A DNA stretch of 64,000 nucleotides from Calditrichota bacterium (GTDB lineage Bacteria > Calditrichota > Calditrichia > Calditrichales > J004): NCBI GenBank assembly GCA_013112635.1, contig JABFGF010000013.1:1-64000 (forward strand), given 5' to 3'. The notes beneath the pieces were generated by a model. That model searched no databases and had not been told where the DNA came from. It was given only the letters and a program-made list of their open reading frames with translations. Shown in pieces: positions 27,365 to 35,641 of the stretch. Made by a program: the position numbers and the translations under genes. Position 1 is the stretch's first letter; each line of letters opens with the position of its first letter.

Positions 27365-28312
27365 TTAAAACAACGATAATATTTCCTTTAAATCCACATT
27401 TCCACCGCTAATAATAATTCCAATTTTTTTGCCTGCCAGTTTTTCTTTTATTTTTAACACGGCTGCCAAAGGCGTCGCACTGGAAGGTTCAATTATTATT
27501 TTCATTCTTTGCCAAACCAACTGCATGGCTTCGATTATTTCCTGATCAGATACAACCACAATTTCATCAACAAAATCCTGGATATACTCAAATGTTCTCT
27601 GGCTTAACGCTGTACGCAAACCATCCGCAATTGTCTTTGGGGGTAATTGAGGATGAAGTTTACCTGTGGTGTAAGATAAAAAAGCATCATTAGCAAGCTC
27701 CGGTTCGCCACCAATAACATTTACATTTGGCAATAAATATTTTGCTGCCAAAGCACTGCCGCTAATCCCACCACCTCCGCCAACAGGCGCAAATATAAAA
27801 TCAAATTCTCCCTTCTCTTCAATTAACTCTAAAGCAGATGTGGCTGCTCCTGTAATGATAACATCATTATCATAAGGGTGGATAAGTTTGGCATTGGTTT
27901 TCTTAATAATCTTTTCTGTTTCGGCGATACGCGAACTTAACATAGCGTCACTAAATGTAACTTCTGCCCCATAAGAAAATAAGGCATCTTTTTTTATTTG
28001 TGGTGAAAGATGAGGAGTTACAACATAGCATTTAATTCCTCGCCATGCGGCGGCTTGTGCTAATGCAGCGCCATGGTTTCCGGATGAGTGTGTAATGACA
28101 CCATTTTTTGCCTCTTCATCACTCAGCGAAAAAACAGCATTTGTTGCACCTCGAATTTTAAAGGAACCGGTTTTTTGAAAATTTTCACATTTAAAAAAAA
28201 GATTGGCTCCCGCAATTTCGTTTATTGCTTTACAGGTTAATACAGGTGTTTTATGAATTTTTTTGGCAATCCGTCTTGCCGCTTGTTTGATATTTGTAAG
28301 GTTTACGCTCAT
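27365..28312 (-). CDS. Threonine/serine dehydratase (PLP)
   Basis: A 315-aa fold-type II PLP enzyme. The PLP lysine lies in TGSFKIRGATNA (near 50), the substrate loop in SSGNHGAAL and the phosphate-binding glycine loop in GGGGGISGS. No C-terminal ACT regulatory domain is present, so it is the short, catabolic-type threonine dehydratase or serine racemase-like enzyme. It turns threonine (or serine) to 2-oxobutyrate (or pyruvate) and ammonia. It converges with the DUF2062 gene (14-base gap). Threonine versus serine cannot be settled by motif. Confidence 0.85.
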   Translation of the reverse strand: MSVNLTNIKQAARRIAKKIHKTPVLTCKAINEIAGANLFFKCENFQKTGSFKIRGATNAVFSLSDEEAKNGVITHSSGNHGAALAQAAAWRGIKCYVVTPHLSPQIKKDALFSYGAEVTFSDAMLSSRIAETEKIIKKTNAKLIHPYDNDVIITGAATSALELIEEKGEFDFIFAPVGGGGGISGSALAAKYLLPNVNVIGGEPELANDAFLSYTTGKLHPQLPPKTIADGLRTALSQRTFEYIQDFVDEIVVVSDQEIIEAMQLVWQRMKIIIEPSSATPLAAVLKIKEKLAGKKIGIIISGGNVDLKEILSLF

Positions 28313-28466
28313 AAGTACAATATTTTTATAGATTAAGGAAAAAGTTTTTTGTTGTTTTTTCGTTTGGTTTTTCGGACTGAAACTTCTAAATTCGCACTAA
28401 TATTTTGTCCCCGCCGTTATATTTTTTTCAATTAAAGAGACTTAAAATCACTACGATAATCCGGTA

Positions 28467-29486
28467 ATGTCAACATTTAAATACAATGTCCTAATTATTG
28501 ACGATCATCCCTTTACAATTAAAATTCTGACAAAAATCTTAATCAAACAAGATTATAATGTTTTTTCTTTTACAAATCCAATAGAGGTTTTGGATTTTTT
28601 AGATAAGAATGAAACCGAGATTGACCTGATTATTTCTGATTTGATGATGGAACAAATGACAGGGATGGAGCTTTTATCAAAAGTAAAACAGAACTATTTT
28701 ACGTCACAAATACCTTTTATATTTTTGTCTGCAGCGAACAATGATAATATTAGGAAAGAAGCGTTTGAAAAAGGTGCTATAGATTTTTTTGATAAACCTG
28801 TTAATACAAACTTATTCATTTCGAAAATCCAATCCATTCTGCTTAACATTGCAATAAGTCAACTCGTGGGAAATATATTATTAACAGGAAATAAAGGAAC
28901 CTTATTACCGCCGGATGTTTTGAAGTATTGTGAAATGGAAAGGCTAAATGGATTTGTTTATTTTAGCAATTGGACTTTAGAAACAGTCTTTAAGTTTACA
29001 AATGGGATTATCGATTACTCTTCGAATGATGAAAAACTTTATGCTGATTATGAACTTTTATTATCCTGGAATAAATATACATTTATTGTTTCCCGTTCAA
29101 AATTCAATTTAAAAGCAGTAAGAGAATATTTTAAACAAATCCAATCATCAACAAATACTTTCCTGCTAAATACCAAGAATAGGAAATTTGATAAATTTTT
29201 TGAAAAATTCCCTGACCTTGTAGAAATATTTGTGCACAAAGGTGTTTGGAATGCTGTTCGCAATAGTACTGATTTCAGTTATATATTTATTTTAGAATCG
29301 TTAAACACTTTAAATTCTACCGTACATAAAGAAGCGGGTAAAAATGTTTTATTTACAAAAATCAATCTCGACAATTTGAATATTCTCCTTCTAATTAACT
29401 ATGAAAACAATGACCTGGCGTTTTTATTTAAAAGTGAAAAAGACTATCAAAGACTATTGAATATTTGGAAAGCTTCACAAAAATGA
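28467..29486 (+). CDS. Receiver-PATAN (DUF4388) response regulator
   Basis: A 339-aa protein. Residues 1-122 are a CheY-like receiver with DD at 12-13, acceptor D58 in IISDLMM and Lys in FFDKPVN. From about 135 it has a PATAN/DUF4388-like output domain (LSQ-x-LTGNKGTLLPP, then LNGFVYFSN and FKFTNGIIDYSS), a protein-interaction fold. There is no DNA-binding domain, so it signals through protein contacts. Its stop overlaps the start of the roadblock-like gene (ATGA). First gene of the four-gene redox-sensing operon; no kinase is in the cluster. Confidence 0.8.
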   Translation: MSTFKYNVLIIDDHPFTIKILTKILIKQDYNVFSFTNPIEVLDFLDKNETEIDLIISDLMMEQMTGMELLSKVKQNYFTSQIPFIFLSAANNDNIRKEAFEKGAIDFFDKPVNTNLFISKIQSILLNIAISQLVGNILLTGNKGTLLPPDVLKYCEMERLNGFVYFSNWTLETVFKFTNGIIDYSSNDEKLYADYELLLSWNKYTFIVSRSKFNLKAVREYFKQIQSSTNTFLLNTKNRKFDKFFEKFPDLVEIFVHKGVWNAVRNSTDFSYIFILESLNTLNSTVHKEAGKNVLFTKINLDNLNILLLINYENNDLAFLFKSEKDYQRLLNIWKASQK

Positions 29487-29815
29487 TGAAACAAATTACT
29501 GAAGCTATTACAGGTATTGATGGCTTACAATACGTTATAATTCTTGATGAAAATGGAGACACACATTTTTCTGACTCTTTAATTGTTGAAGAAGGAAAAC
29601 AAGCCATGGAGCTTTTTCTTCATTTTTTAAACTTTGTCAACAAACTAAAAATTGCAGGGAATAACCAGTTTAAAAATGGGGTCTGGGAATTTAGTGAGTT
29701 TTCAATTTCCATACTCACCATAAATTCCAACATTCTTATTCTTTCACATAAAAGAAGTTTTGATTCTCAAAAATTAATTAAAACAGTTGCACATTTTTTT
29801 GATGAAATTGATTAA
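29483..29815 (+). CDS. Roadblock/LC7-like small protein
   Basis: A 110-aa protein from the ATG at 29483, which overlaps the previous stop as ATGA. The pattern TGIDGLQYVIILDENGDTHFS fits the first helix-strand of a Roadblock/LC7 fold, and SISILTINSNILILSHKRS fits the central strands. Such proteins (for example MglB) act as dimeric partners or GAPs of small GTPases; no GTPase gene is here. Its place between the receiver-PATAN and the ODP genes suggests a scaffold role. Fold call is moderate. Confidence 0.65.
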   Translation: MMKQITEAITGIDGLQYVIILDENGDTHFSDSLIVEEGKQAMELFLHFLNFVNKLKIAGNNQFKNGVWEFSEFSISILTINSNILILSHKRSFDSQKLIKTVAHFFDEID

Positions 29816-29832
29816 TAATTAGCAAGGATATT

Positions 29833-31257
29833 ATGAAGAAGCAAAATGTTTCTAACACTATTGCAAGCGAACCATTTGAAATTGCAAAAAATATTTATTG
29901 GGTTGGCAAAAAAACAGGTGATGACCTTGAAATGAATGTCTTTTTGAGGGTTTTTGAAAAAGATAATCAAAAAATTAATATGCTAATCGATCCCGGCCCT
30001 CCATCAGATTTTGATATTATCGAAACAAATGTTAAAAAAGTTTTGGGTGATGATTATAAAATCCACTTTTCTTTTATTAACCACCAGGATCCGGATGTGG
30101 GTTATAACGCTATTTATTTTCAACGGTATTTTCCAAACATGCAGGTAATTACCATGGAAGATACCTGGCGTTTGATTAAATTCTACGGCTTCAATCCTAA
30201 AAGATATATCCCTGTAGACCGCTTTAAAAGCAGGACTATAAAAATGATAACCGGTCACAAACTGGTTTTTGTCCCAACTCCATATTGTCATTTCCGGGGT
30301 GCATGTGCTCTATACGACGTTACTGAACGGGTTTTATTTACAGGTGATTTGTTTGGCGGTCTTTCCGATACACCTGGTTTTTATGCCGATGAAGATGCCT
30401 GGTCAGGTATAAAAATATTCCAACAAATTTACATGCCCGCAAGCATTGCCATAGAAAGTGCACTTGCAAATATTACACGCGTAGACAAAAACCCGGCCGT
30501 AATTGCACCGCAGCATGGTAAAATAATTAAAGACAGTTTTGTAAAGAAATATATGTCAAAGCTAAAATCATTAGCAGTTGGATTGGATTTATCTCATCAA
30601 AATAAAATATTAGTTTCTCAATATATAAAAGCTCTAAATGCGATTATCCAGCAAATAAAACTCAAACTCGATAAGTCCAATTATGACACTATTTTCAATT
30701 CTCTTTTTACCGATGAATCATTCCCTGAAATCTTCAGCGTGAAAGATGAAGAGATTTATGAAGTAAAAATCGCAGTGGAAGATGCTATGCAGTATTTTCT
30801 TAATAACACTTTAAAAGACCAATCTCCCGGTGTAAAAAAAGATCTTCAATTTCTTGTTTTGCATATATTAACTGATCTTAACCTGCCTACCGAAAATTTA
30901 AATTTGGAAATTAAAGAAACAACTGAAACGAAGGAAGAAACAGAAGATTTTATCAGTGAAGAAAGTGAGGATGTTGAGAACCAGAACGGTACAGAAACAA
31001 CTAACCTCAACTATCTAAATATCCGCAATCTGTTGCAGATAATTGAAGATGAAAGTGGCAGTGATAAATTCAATGAGCTAACTGTTTTGAGAATAATGCT
31101 CAAAATTCCACCGGATATTTTGAAACGAAATAAAGTCAACAGTTACGATGATTTTTTCCAGTTGGAAGAAACAAGTGATCCTGATTTTATTAAGTACATT
31201 GTACAGGGAAGTGAACAGATTTTAGGCCATCAATTGCCTGAATCTATATTAAAATAA
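29833..31257 (+). CDS. ODP-type di-iron MBL sensor protein
   Basis: A 474-aa protein. Residues about 10-240 are a flavodi-iron-like metallo-beta-lactamase domain. H84-x-D86-x-D88 (NHQDPD), H153 (CHFRGA), D172 (FTGDLFGG) and H228 (APQHGK) supply a full di-iron ligand set. There is no flavodoxin domain, unlike FprA; this is the layout of ODP, the oxygen-binding di-iron protein known from Treponema chemotaxis. The C-terminal half (about 245-474) is helical with an acidic linker (about 355-395) and a helical end; its fold is not clear to me. AAGGA precedes the ATG. Likely oxygen or peroxide sensor. Confidence 0.82.
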   Translation: MKKQNVSNTIASEPFEIAKNIYWVGKKTGDDLEMNVFLRVFEKDNQKINMLIDPGPPSDFDIIETNVKKVLGDDYKIHFSFINHQDPDVGYNAIYFQRYFPNMQVITMEDTWRLIKFYGFNPKRYIPVDRFKSRTIKMITGHKLVFVPTPYCHFRGACALYDVTERVLFTGDLFGGLSDTPGFYADEDAWSGIKIFQQIYMPASIAIESALANITRVDKNPAVIAPQHGKIIKDSFVKKYMSKLKSLAVGLDLSHQNKILVSQYIKALNAIIQQIKLKLDKSNYDTIFNSLFTDESFPEIFSVKDEEIYEVKIAVEDAMQYFLNNTLKDQSPGVKKDLQFLVLHILTDLNLPTENLNLEIKETTETKEETEDFISEESEDVENQNGTETTNLNYLNIRNLLQIIEDESGSDKFNELTVLRIMLKIPPDILKRNKVNSYDDFFQLEETSDPDFIKYIVQGSEQILGHQLPESILK

Positions 31258-31264
31258 GGAATTT

Positions 31265-32488
31265 ATGAGTATAAATTTAAACCTTACCCATGATCCCAAA
31301 AGCGGTTTACACAATCTTGCAAACCAGTCTGTTGTTCTTCATTGCAATCACTATAATATTGAGTTACAGAATACAATTTTATTGCCAGAATATTTAGATG
31401 GTTATGAAATCCAATTCAATGCCGCCGCTGAAGTTGCTTCAAGCATGGTGAAAGAAGTGTGCATACAAGAAAATATTTCTGATAAATCTGAAAAATTACG
31501 AGTCGCAGAGAGTATATATAAAAAAATGGGACTTGGGGTTTTAAACCTTTCGCTTGTAGATGAATCTGGTGGAATTGTAAATACCTCAGCTTCTCACTAT
31601 CATCTTGGCTGGCAAATTCGCTTTTCAAAATCTGAAGCGCATGCCCATGTTTTAACAGAGGGATTTATTGCCGGCATAATGACTTATGTTTTTAACGAAA
31701 GTTATAGCGTTGAAGCAGTAGTCGAGCCCAAAAAGCTATACTACAAAATTGAGAAAACTACAGAAGCAAAATATATCGAGAATCTAAATTTACAAAAAAT
31801 CCAATCCATCGATACTTCCAACCCAGATTTTCCAAACTATGACAAAAAAATACCTTGCCAGGATATTACAAGTGCGGTTTTACGGGCTTTACCCCAGGCA
31901 AATGAAAGCGGACTTATTGAGGCGTTTGGTGTTTTACTAACTTATCTACCATCAGAATATTATGGAAAAATCTCTTATCGATTTGAACAAGCTTTGGACA
32001 AAACCGGCGGAATTGATGGATTGGCCAAACCACTATTAATTGAATCCGGACATATTTGTGGTTTTAATACTTTTGGTGGAATAATGACATCAGAAGTCTG
32101 GAATACTCTTATTTTACCAACTCTCACTTCGCAGCATGATTGGGTTTACGGAATGGTTTCGGTAATTAACGCATTAGGATGGGGACATTGGCACATTAAT
32201 GAATTAGTCGATGAAAAAAAACTTGTTCTAAGGGTATATAACAGTACTGAGGCAATTGCTTATCGTGAACATTTTGGAATTGCGAAATCATCAAAATGCT
32301 ACACTGCGGAAGGTGCTGCGGCGGCGATTATGAACCTTATCTACAAAGGGGATATTATTAGCGGGCCTGAATTAACTCAGGAATATTATCAAAAAGTATT
32401 TAAAAGTGAAAATACATTTAAATCCGAAGAAACTAAGTGCATTGCAAAAGGCGATGAATACTGTGAATTTAAATTTATCGAAAAATAG
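31265..32488 (+). CDS. Tandem V4R-domain protein
   Basis: A 407-aa soluble protein with two V4R (4-vinyl-reductase-like) regions: about 45-170 (EAHAHVLTEGFIAGIM, EPKKLYYKIEK) and about 215-405. The second ends in the hallmark cysteines KCIAKGDEYCEFKF; the first lacks them. V4R domains bind small hydrophobic ligands and in some proteins an oxidised cysteine site or metal. It lacks any output domain, so it probably senses and passes a signal to the ODP or receiver-PATAN partner. Seven bases downstream of the ODP gene with AAGGA before ATG. Confidence 0.78.
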   Translation: MSINLNLTHDPKSGLHNLANQSVVLHCNHYNIELQNTILLPEYLDGYEIQFNAAAEVASSMVKEVCIQENISDKSEKLRVAESIYKKMGLGVLNLSLVDESGGIVNTSASHYHLGWQIRFSKSEAHAHVLTEGFIAGIMTYVFNESYSVEAVVEPKKLYYKIEKTTEAKYIENLNLQKIQSIDTSNPDFPNYDKKIPCQDITSAVLRALPQANESGLIEAFGVLLTYLPSEYYGKISYRFEQALDKTGGIDGLAKPLLIESGHICGFNTFGGIMTSEVWNTLILPTLTSQHDWVYGMVSVINALGWGHWHINELVDEKKLVLRVYNSTEAIAYREHFGIAKSSKCYTAEGAAAAIMNLIYKGDIISGPELTQEYYQKVFKSENTFKSEETKCIAKGDEYCEFKFIEK

Positions 32489-32493
32489 TAAAA

Positions 32494-33003
32494 CTACTTA
32501 GAAAACAGTTTTCTTAAATCATTCAGAATCTGCTCGAATATTTTATTCTCAAACTTTTGAACAGGGTACTTTGATACAAACTTCTCGTTTTTTCCAAAAA
32601 TAGCAATATTACAATGTTCTTCTTTAAACTTATACGTTTCGGCAAACTCTCCATCCCAATCCATTAAAATTCTTTTAGTTGTATCACTTGGAAAAAAACC
32701 CTGAACAATTCCACGCATAAAAAATGGAACCGCGCTTAAATCTGCTACACCTATAAAAGAAACATGTTTGCCAGTGTTATTCTTTTCTAATGAATCTAAA
32801 ATTGCTTTAACCCAAAGATCATTATATTTACTGCCCTCTCTGTCGCTCCCCACAATAACAACTATTTTATCAGAAAAATCGCTTTTTTCATGAACCTTAT
32901 CAAATTGGTCTTTGATTTTAAAATCAATTAGATTTTCACTTTGATAACCATAAATGGGTAAAACCACAAACAGGGGCGCTAAAAGTAATATTAATAATTT
33001 CAT
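32494..33003 (-). CDS. Exported thioredoxin-fold protein (YtfJ-like)
   Basis: A 169-aa protein with signal peptide (LLILLLAPLFVVLPIYG) and a redoxin-like core: NLIDFKIKDQFDKVHEKSDF, VVIVGSDREGS, with aspartate-rich central sheet. No CxxC pair is present, so it is not an ordinary thiol oxidoreductase. The layout resembles YtfJ/periplasmic redoxin-like proteins of unknown role. It converges with the V4R gene (5-base gap) and is 13 bases downstream of the CarH-like gene, so it is probably controlled from the same light-responsive promoter. Confidence 0.6.
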   Translation of the reverse strand: MKLLILLLAPLFVVLPIYGYQSENLIDFKIKDQFDKVHEKSDFSDKIVVIVGSDREGSKYNDLWVKAILDSLEKNNTGKHVSFIGVADLSAVPFFMRGIVQGFFPSDTTKRILMDWDGEFAETYKFKEEHCNIAIFGKNEKFVSKYPVQKFENKIFEQILNDLRKLFSK

Positions 33004-33016
33004 ATGCTATATTTGC

Positions 33017-33874
33017 TCACTTTTCGTAAACATCCTGGAAAGTATATAATCGATCGATTACAGCAGGTTTTTCATAATTCAACAAGTTAAAAGCCTGCCC
33101 ACCCACAAAAACATCAACGCTGTTCTTTTCCGCAATATCACAGATTAGATCTAACTCTTTTTGGGTTTGATCTATTTCTTTTACATAAGTACCGGATATA
33201 TAGATTCGTTTGGGACCAAAATCTTCGATAATGTTTTGAAGATAAATCTGTGGTGTAATTTGGCCACTGTATAAAACTTTGTACCCACGGTATTCCAAAA
33301 TATGATCTACCAATTTTAATGGAATATCGTGCATTTCATTTTGAAGGTTCATGCACATGGCAACACCCTTCCTTATTTCCGGACGGGCAATTAGGCTCTG
33401 TAACCGGATTATTGAATCTTTCATTGTTTGGGAAGCGAAGTGCTCTTCAATAATTGATATCTGTTTGGCTTCCCACAAATCACCGATCTCATGAAGGACC
33501 GGTGTAACAATTCCATCATAGATTTCATGTAACCCGATTTTTGCAAGATATAGGCCTTTTAGAATTTGCAGAACACGCTGTCGGTTATTGTTTAAGGCCT
33601 GTTTTAAAGTAAATTTATAAAGTACATCATATTTCTTTTTTAGTATCCATTCGCTTAATTGCAAATCTTCTTCATTCTCAATTGGGATCGTACTGATTGT
33701 AGCATTCGCCTGGCGGTGTTTTTCAACAAATTCAGTTAAGTGCTGCATTTCAAATTTCCGGTGTCCACCGGCAGTTTTAATGCAATTTAGTTTGCCTGAG
33801 GCGGACCATCTTTTTATTGTCGAAACATTTACCCCTAAAATTTTAGCGGCCTCTTCTGTACTGTAAGTTATCAT
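33017..33874 (-). CDS. carH: CarH-like B12-dependent photoreceptor regulator
   Basis: A 285-aa regulator. Residues 1-52 are a MerR-type helix-turn-helix (YSTEEAAKILGVNVSTIKRW). A helical cap (about 80-165) holds W134-x9-E144-H145, the CarH photosensor motif over the cobalamin face. The B12-binding fold follows with E180-x-H182 (NEMHDIP), where H182 is the expected lower cobalt ligand; the glycine of E-x-H-x2-G is a proline here. By analogy, adenosylcobalamin in the dark keeps it a DNA-binding tetramer and light disrupts it. GAGGA precedes the ATG at 33874. It is divergent from the carotenoid operon, its expected target. Confidence 0.88.
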   Translation of the reverse strand: MITYSTEEAAKILGVNVSTIKRWSASGKLNCIKTAGGHRKFEMQHLTEFVEKHRQANATISTIPIENEEDLQLSEWILKKKYDVLYKFTLKQALNNNRQRVLQILKGLYLAKIGLHEIYDGIVTPVLHEIGDLWEAKQISIIEEHFASQTMKDSIIRLQSLIARPEIRKGVAMCMNLQNEMHDIPLKLVDHILEYRGYKVLYSGQITPQIYLQNIIEDFGPKRIYISGTYVKEIDQTQKELDLICDIAEKNSVDVFVGGQAFNLLNYEKPAVIDRLYTFQDVYEK

Positions 33875-33899
33875 ATTAATTCCTCGTTCAACTGTTCCT

Positions 33900-33928
33900 A
33901 ATATACATCCCATTTTATATATTTGCAA
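33900..33928 (-). promoter_or_regulatory. Promoter of the carH-like gene
   Basis: On the minus strand TTGCAA (33923-33928) and TATATT (33900-33905) are separated by 17 bases, a good sigma-70 match. The GCTCATATA repeats lie just upstream of the -35, where a bound repressor could block or a regulator could modulate it. Confidence 0.7.
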
Positions 33929-33931
33929 TTT

Positions 33932-33949
33932 TATATGAGCTATATGAGC
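33932..33949 (-). promoter_or_regulatory. Tandem 9-bp operator upstream of carH
   Basis: Two perfect direct copies read GCTCATATAGCTCATATA on the minus strand (33932-33940 and 33941-33949). The same word with one change is repeated twice before crtI, so it is a credible recognition site for the divergent CarH-like regulator, implying autoregulation. The assignment rests on location and repetition, not on binding data. Confidence 0.7.
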
Positions 33950-34042
33950 GTTTTAATTTCTTCTCAAACTTTTACACAAGTCTTTTCACTTTAACTCTTG
34001 AATCATTATACACCACTTTTAATAATGTTTTTAAAATATTAT

Positions 34043-34070
34043 TTGACATTCCATTTTTTAGAGTTATATT
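34043..34070 (+). promoter_or_regulatory. Promoter of the crt operon
   Basis: TTGACA (34043-34048), 16 bases, TATATT (34065-34070): strong sigma-70 promoter for crtI-crtB-crtZ-crtY. Its predicted start site is just before the tandem repeats at 34089, placing those repeats in the early transcribed region, where a bound protein would block elongation or initiation. Confidence 0.75.
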
Positions 34071-34088
34071 AATCCCGAAAACATAAAT

Positions 34089-34106
34089 CGCTCATTTCGC
34101 TCATTT
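34089..34106 (+). promoter_or_regulatory. Tandem 9-bp operator before crtI
   Basis: CGCTCATTTCGCTCATTT: two perfect 9-bp copies, directly followed by AGGAG and the crtI start. It matches the GCTCATAT repeats before carH except for one base and shares the same period. Likely a second CarH-like binding site. Confidence 0.72.
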
Positions 34107-34118
34107 AGGAGAAAAAAG

Positions 34119-35630
34119 ATGAAAACAAAAAAAATTGTCGTTATAGGTGCCGGATTTGGAGGTCTCGCTTCTGCAATAAGGCTCCAGGCCAGAGGTCATC
34201 ATGTTACAATTTTAGAAAAAAGAGAAAAAGTAGGTGGAAAAGCCTATCAGTTAAAAAAGGCGGGATATACATTTGATATGGGGCCATCTTTGATTACCGA
34301 ACCCAAAATAATTGAGGATGTTTTTAAATCTGCTGGGAAAAAGATGGAAGACTATTTGGATTTAACTCTATTAGATCCATACTATCGCATTTTTTTTCAT
34401 GACAATAGTTATATCGATTATTCTTCAGACAGTGAATTCATGAAAGAGCAAATGCGTAAATTCAATCCCAAAGACGCAGAAAATTATGATTCTTTTATGG
34501 ACTTATCCAAACAGTTACATAAAGCCGTAATTACGGATGAATTGGGAAGCGAGCCTTTTTCTAAGATATCAACCATGCTCTCTTTTCTACCACAGGCCAT
34601 AAAACTTAATGCTCTAAGTTCAGCATATGGGGTTGTCAAAAAGTTTTTTAAAGATTTTAGGCATCAATTTTTGTTTTCTTTTCATCCTCTATTTATTGGA
34701 GGCAACCCATTTAAAGCACCTGCTCTATATTTAATGATTCCATATATGGAAAAAGAAGGCGGTGTTTGGTATGCAAAAGGTGGAATGTACAGCGTAGTAG
34801 AAGCCTTTGTAAAAGTTTTTGAAGAGCTTGGTGGTACGATAGAAACAAATAGCGCAGCAGATTCTATCCAGGTAGAAAACGGACGGGCTGTAGGAGTGCG
34901 TAGTTCAAAGCGTGTCTTCCCAGCAGATATGGTTGTTTCAAATGCCGACTTCAAACATACATATGATGATTTGATCGAATCCAAACACCGTAAAAAATGG
35001 TCTCCTCAAAAATTAGAAAAATTAGATTACTCGATGAGCGCCTTTATTCTTTATTTAGGTGTTAAGAAGAAATACAGCAAGCTTAAACACCACACCTTGG
35101 TTTTATCTGAGCGTTATAAAGGCCTAATTGATGACATCTTTGTAAATAACGTCTTGCCCGATGACCAATCTATGTATTTACATATGCCATCAATAACAGA
35201 CCCAACCATGGCGCCAGAAGGTTGCGAAAGCATGTATGTCCTGATCCCTGTTTCCAATATGGACGCAGGAATTGAATGGGACGAGGTAAAAGAGAATTAT
35301 TCCAAGCAAATTTTAAATTTTCTTGAGCATGATTTTAAACTGGAAGGTTTACAAGATTCAATCGAAGTAATGGAAATATTTACACCTAAGGATTTTGCGA
35401 AAACACAAAATGCCTACAAAGGAAGTGCCTGGGGAGTAGAACCCACATTGTTGCAATCAGCATATTTCAGACCGCATAACCAATCAGAAGATATTGAGAA
35501 TATGTTTTTAGTTGGGGCAAGTACACATCCGGGAGCAGGAGTTCCTGGAGTTTTATTAACTGCCGAGGCTACCGAAAAAGCCATCATAAATTATTTGAAA
35601 GAAACAAAAATAAAAACAAAATCAGCTTAG
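34119..35630 (+). CDS. crtI: Phytoene desaturase
   Basis: A 503-aa FAD-dependent CrtI-type enzyme that converts phytoene to lycopene by successive desaturations. The dinucleotide fold VVIGAGFGGLASAIRLQA (about 6-23) is followed by EKREKVGGKAY, and the C-terminal signature is VGASTHPGAGVPGVLLTA. AGGAG lies 7 bases before the ATG. First gene of a tight four-gene carotenoid operon (11-base gap to crtB), behind the light-responsive operator. Four-step desaturation to lycopene is inferred from context (a lycopene cyclase follows). Confidence 0.95.
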   Translation: MKTKKIVVIGAGFGGLASAIRLQARGHHVTILEKREKVGGKAYQLKKAGYTFDMGPSLITEPKIIEDVFKSAGKKMEDYLDLTLLDPYYRIFFHDNSYIDYSSDSEFMKEQMRKFNPKDAENYDSFMDLSKQLHKAVITDELGSEPFSKISTMLSFLPQAIKLNALSSAYGVVKKFFKDFRHQFLFSFHPLFIGGNPFKAPALYLMIPYMEKEGGVWYAKGGMYSVVEAFVKVFEELGGTIETNSAADSIQVENGRAVGVRSSKRVFPADMVVSNADFKHTYDDLIESKHRKKWSPQKLEKLDYSMSAFILYLGVKKKYSKLKHHTLVLSERYKGLIDDIFVNNVLPDDQSMYLHMPSITDPTMAPEGCESMYVLIPVSNMDAGIEWDEVKENYSKQILNFLEHDFKLEGLQDSIEVMEIFTPKDFAKTQNAYKGSAWGVEPTLLQSAYFRPHNQSEDIENMFLVGASTHPGAGVPGVLLTAEATEKAIINYLKETKIKTKSA

Positions 35631-35641
35631 GAGAATAAGTA

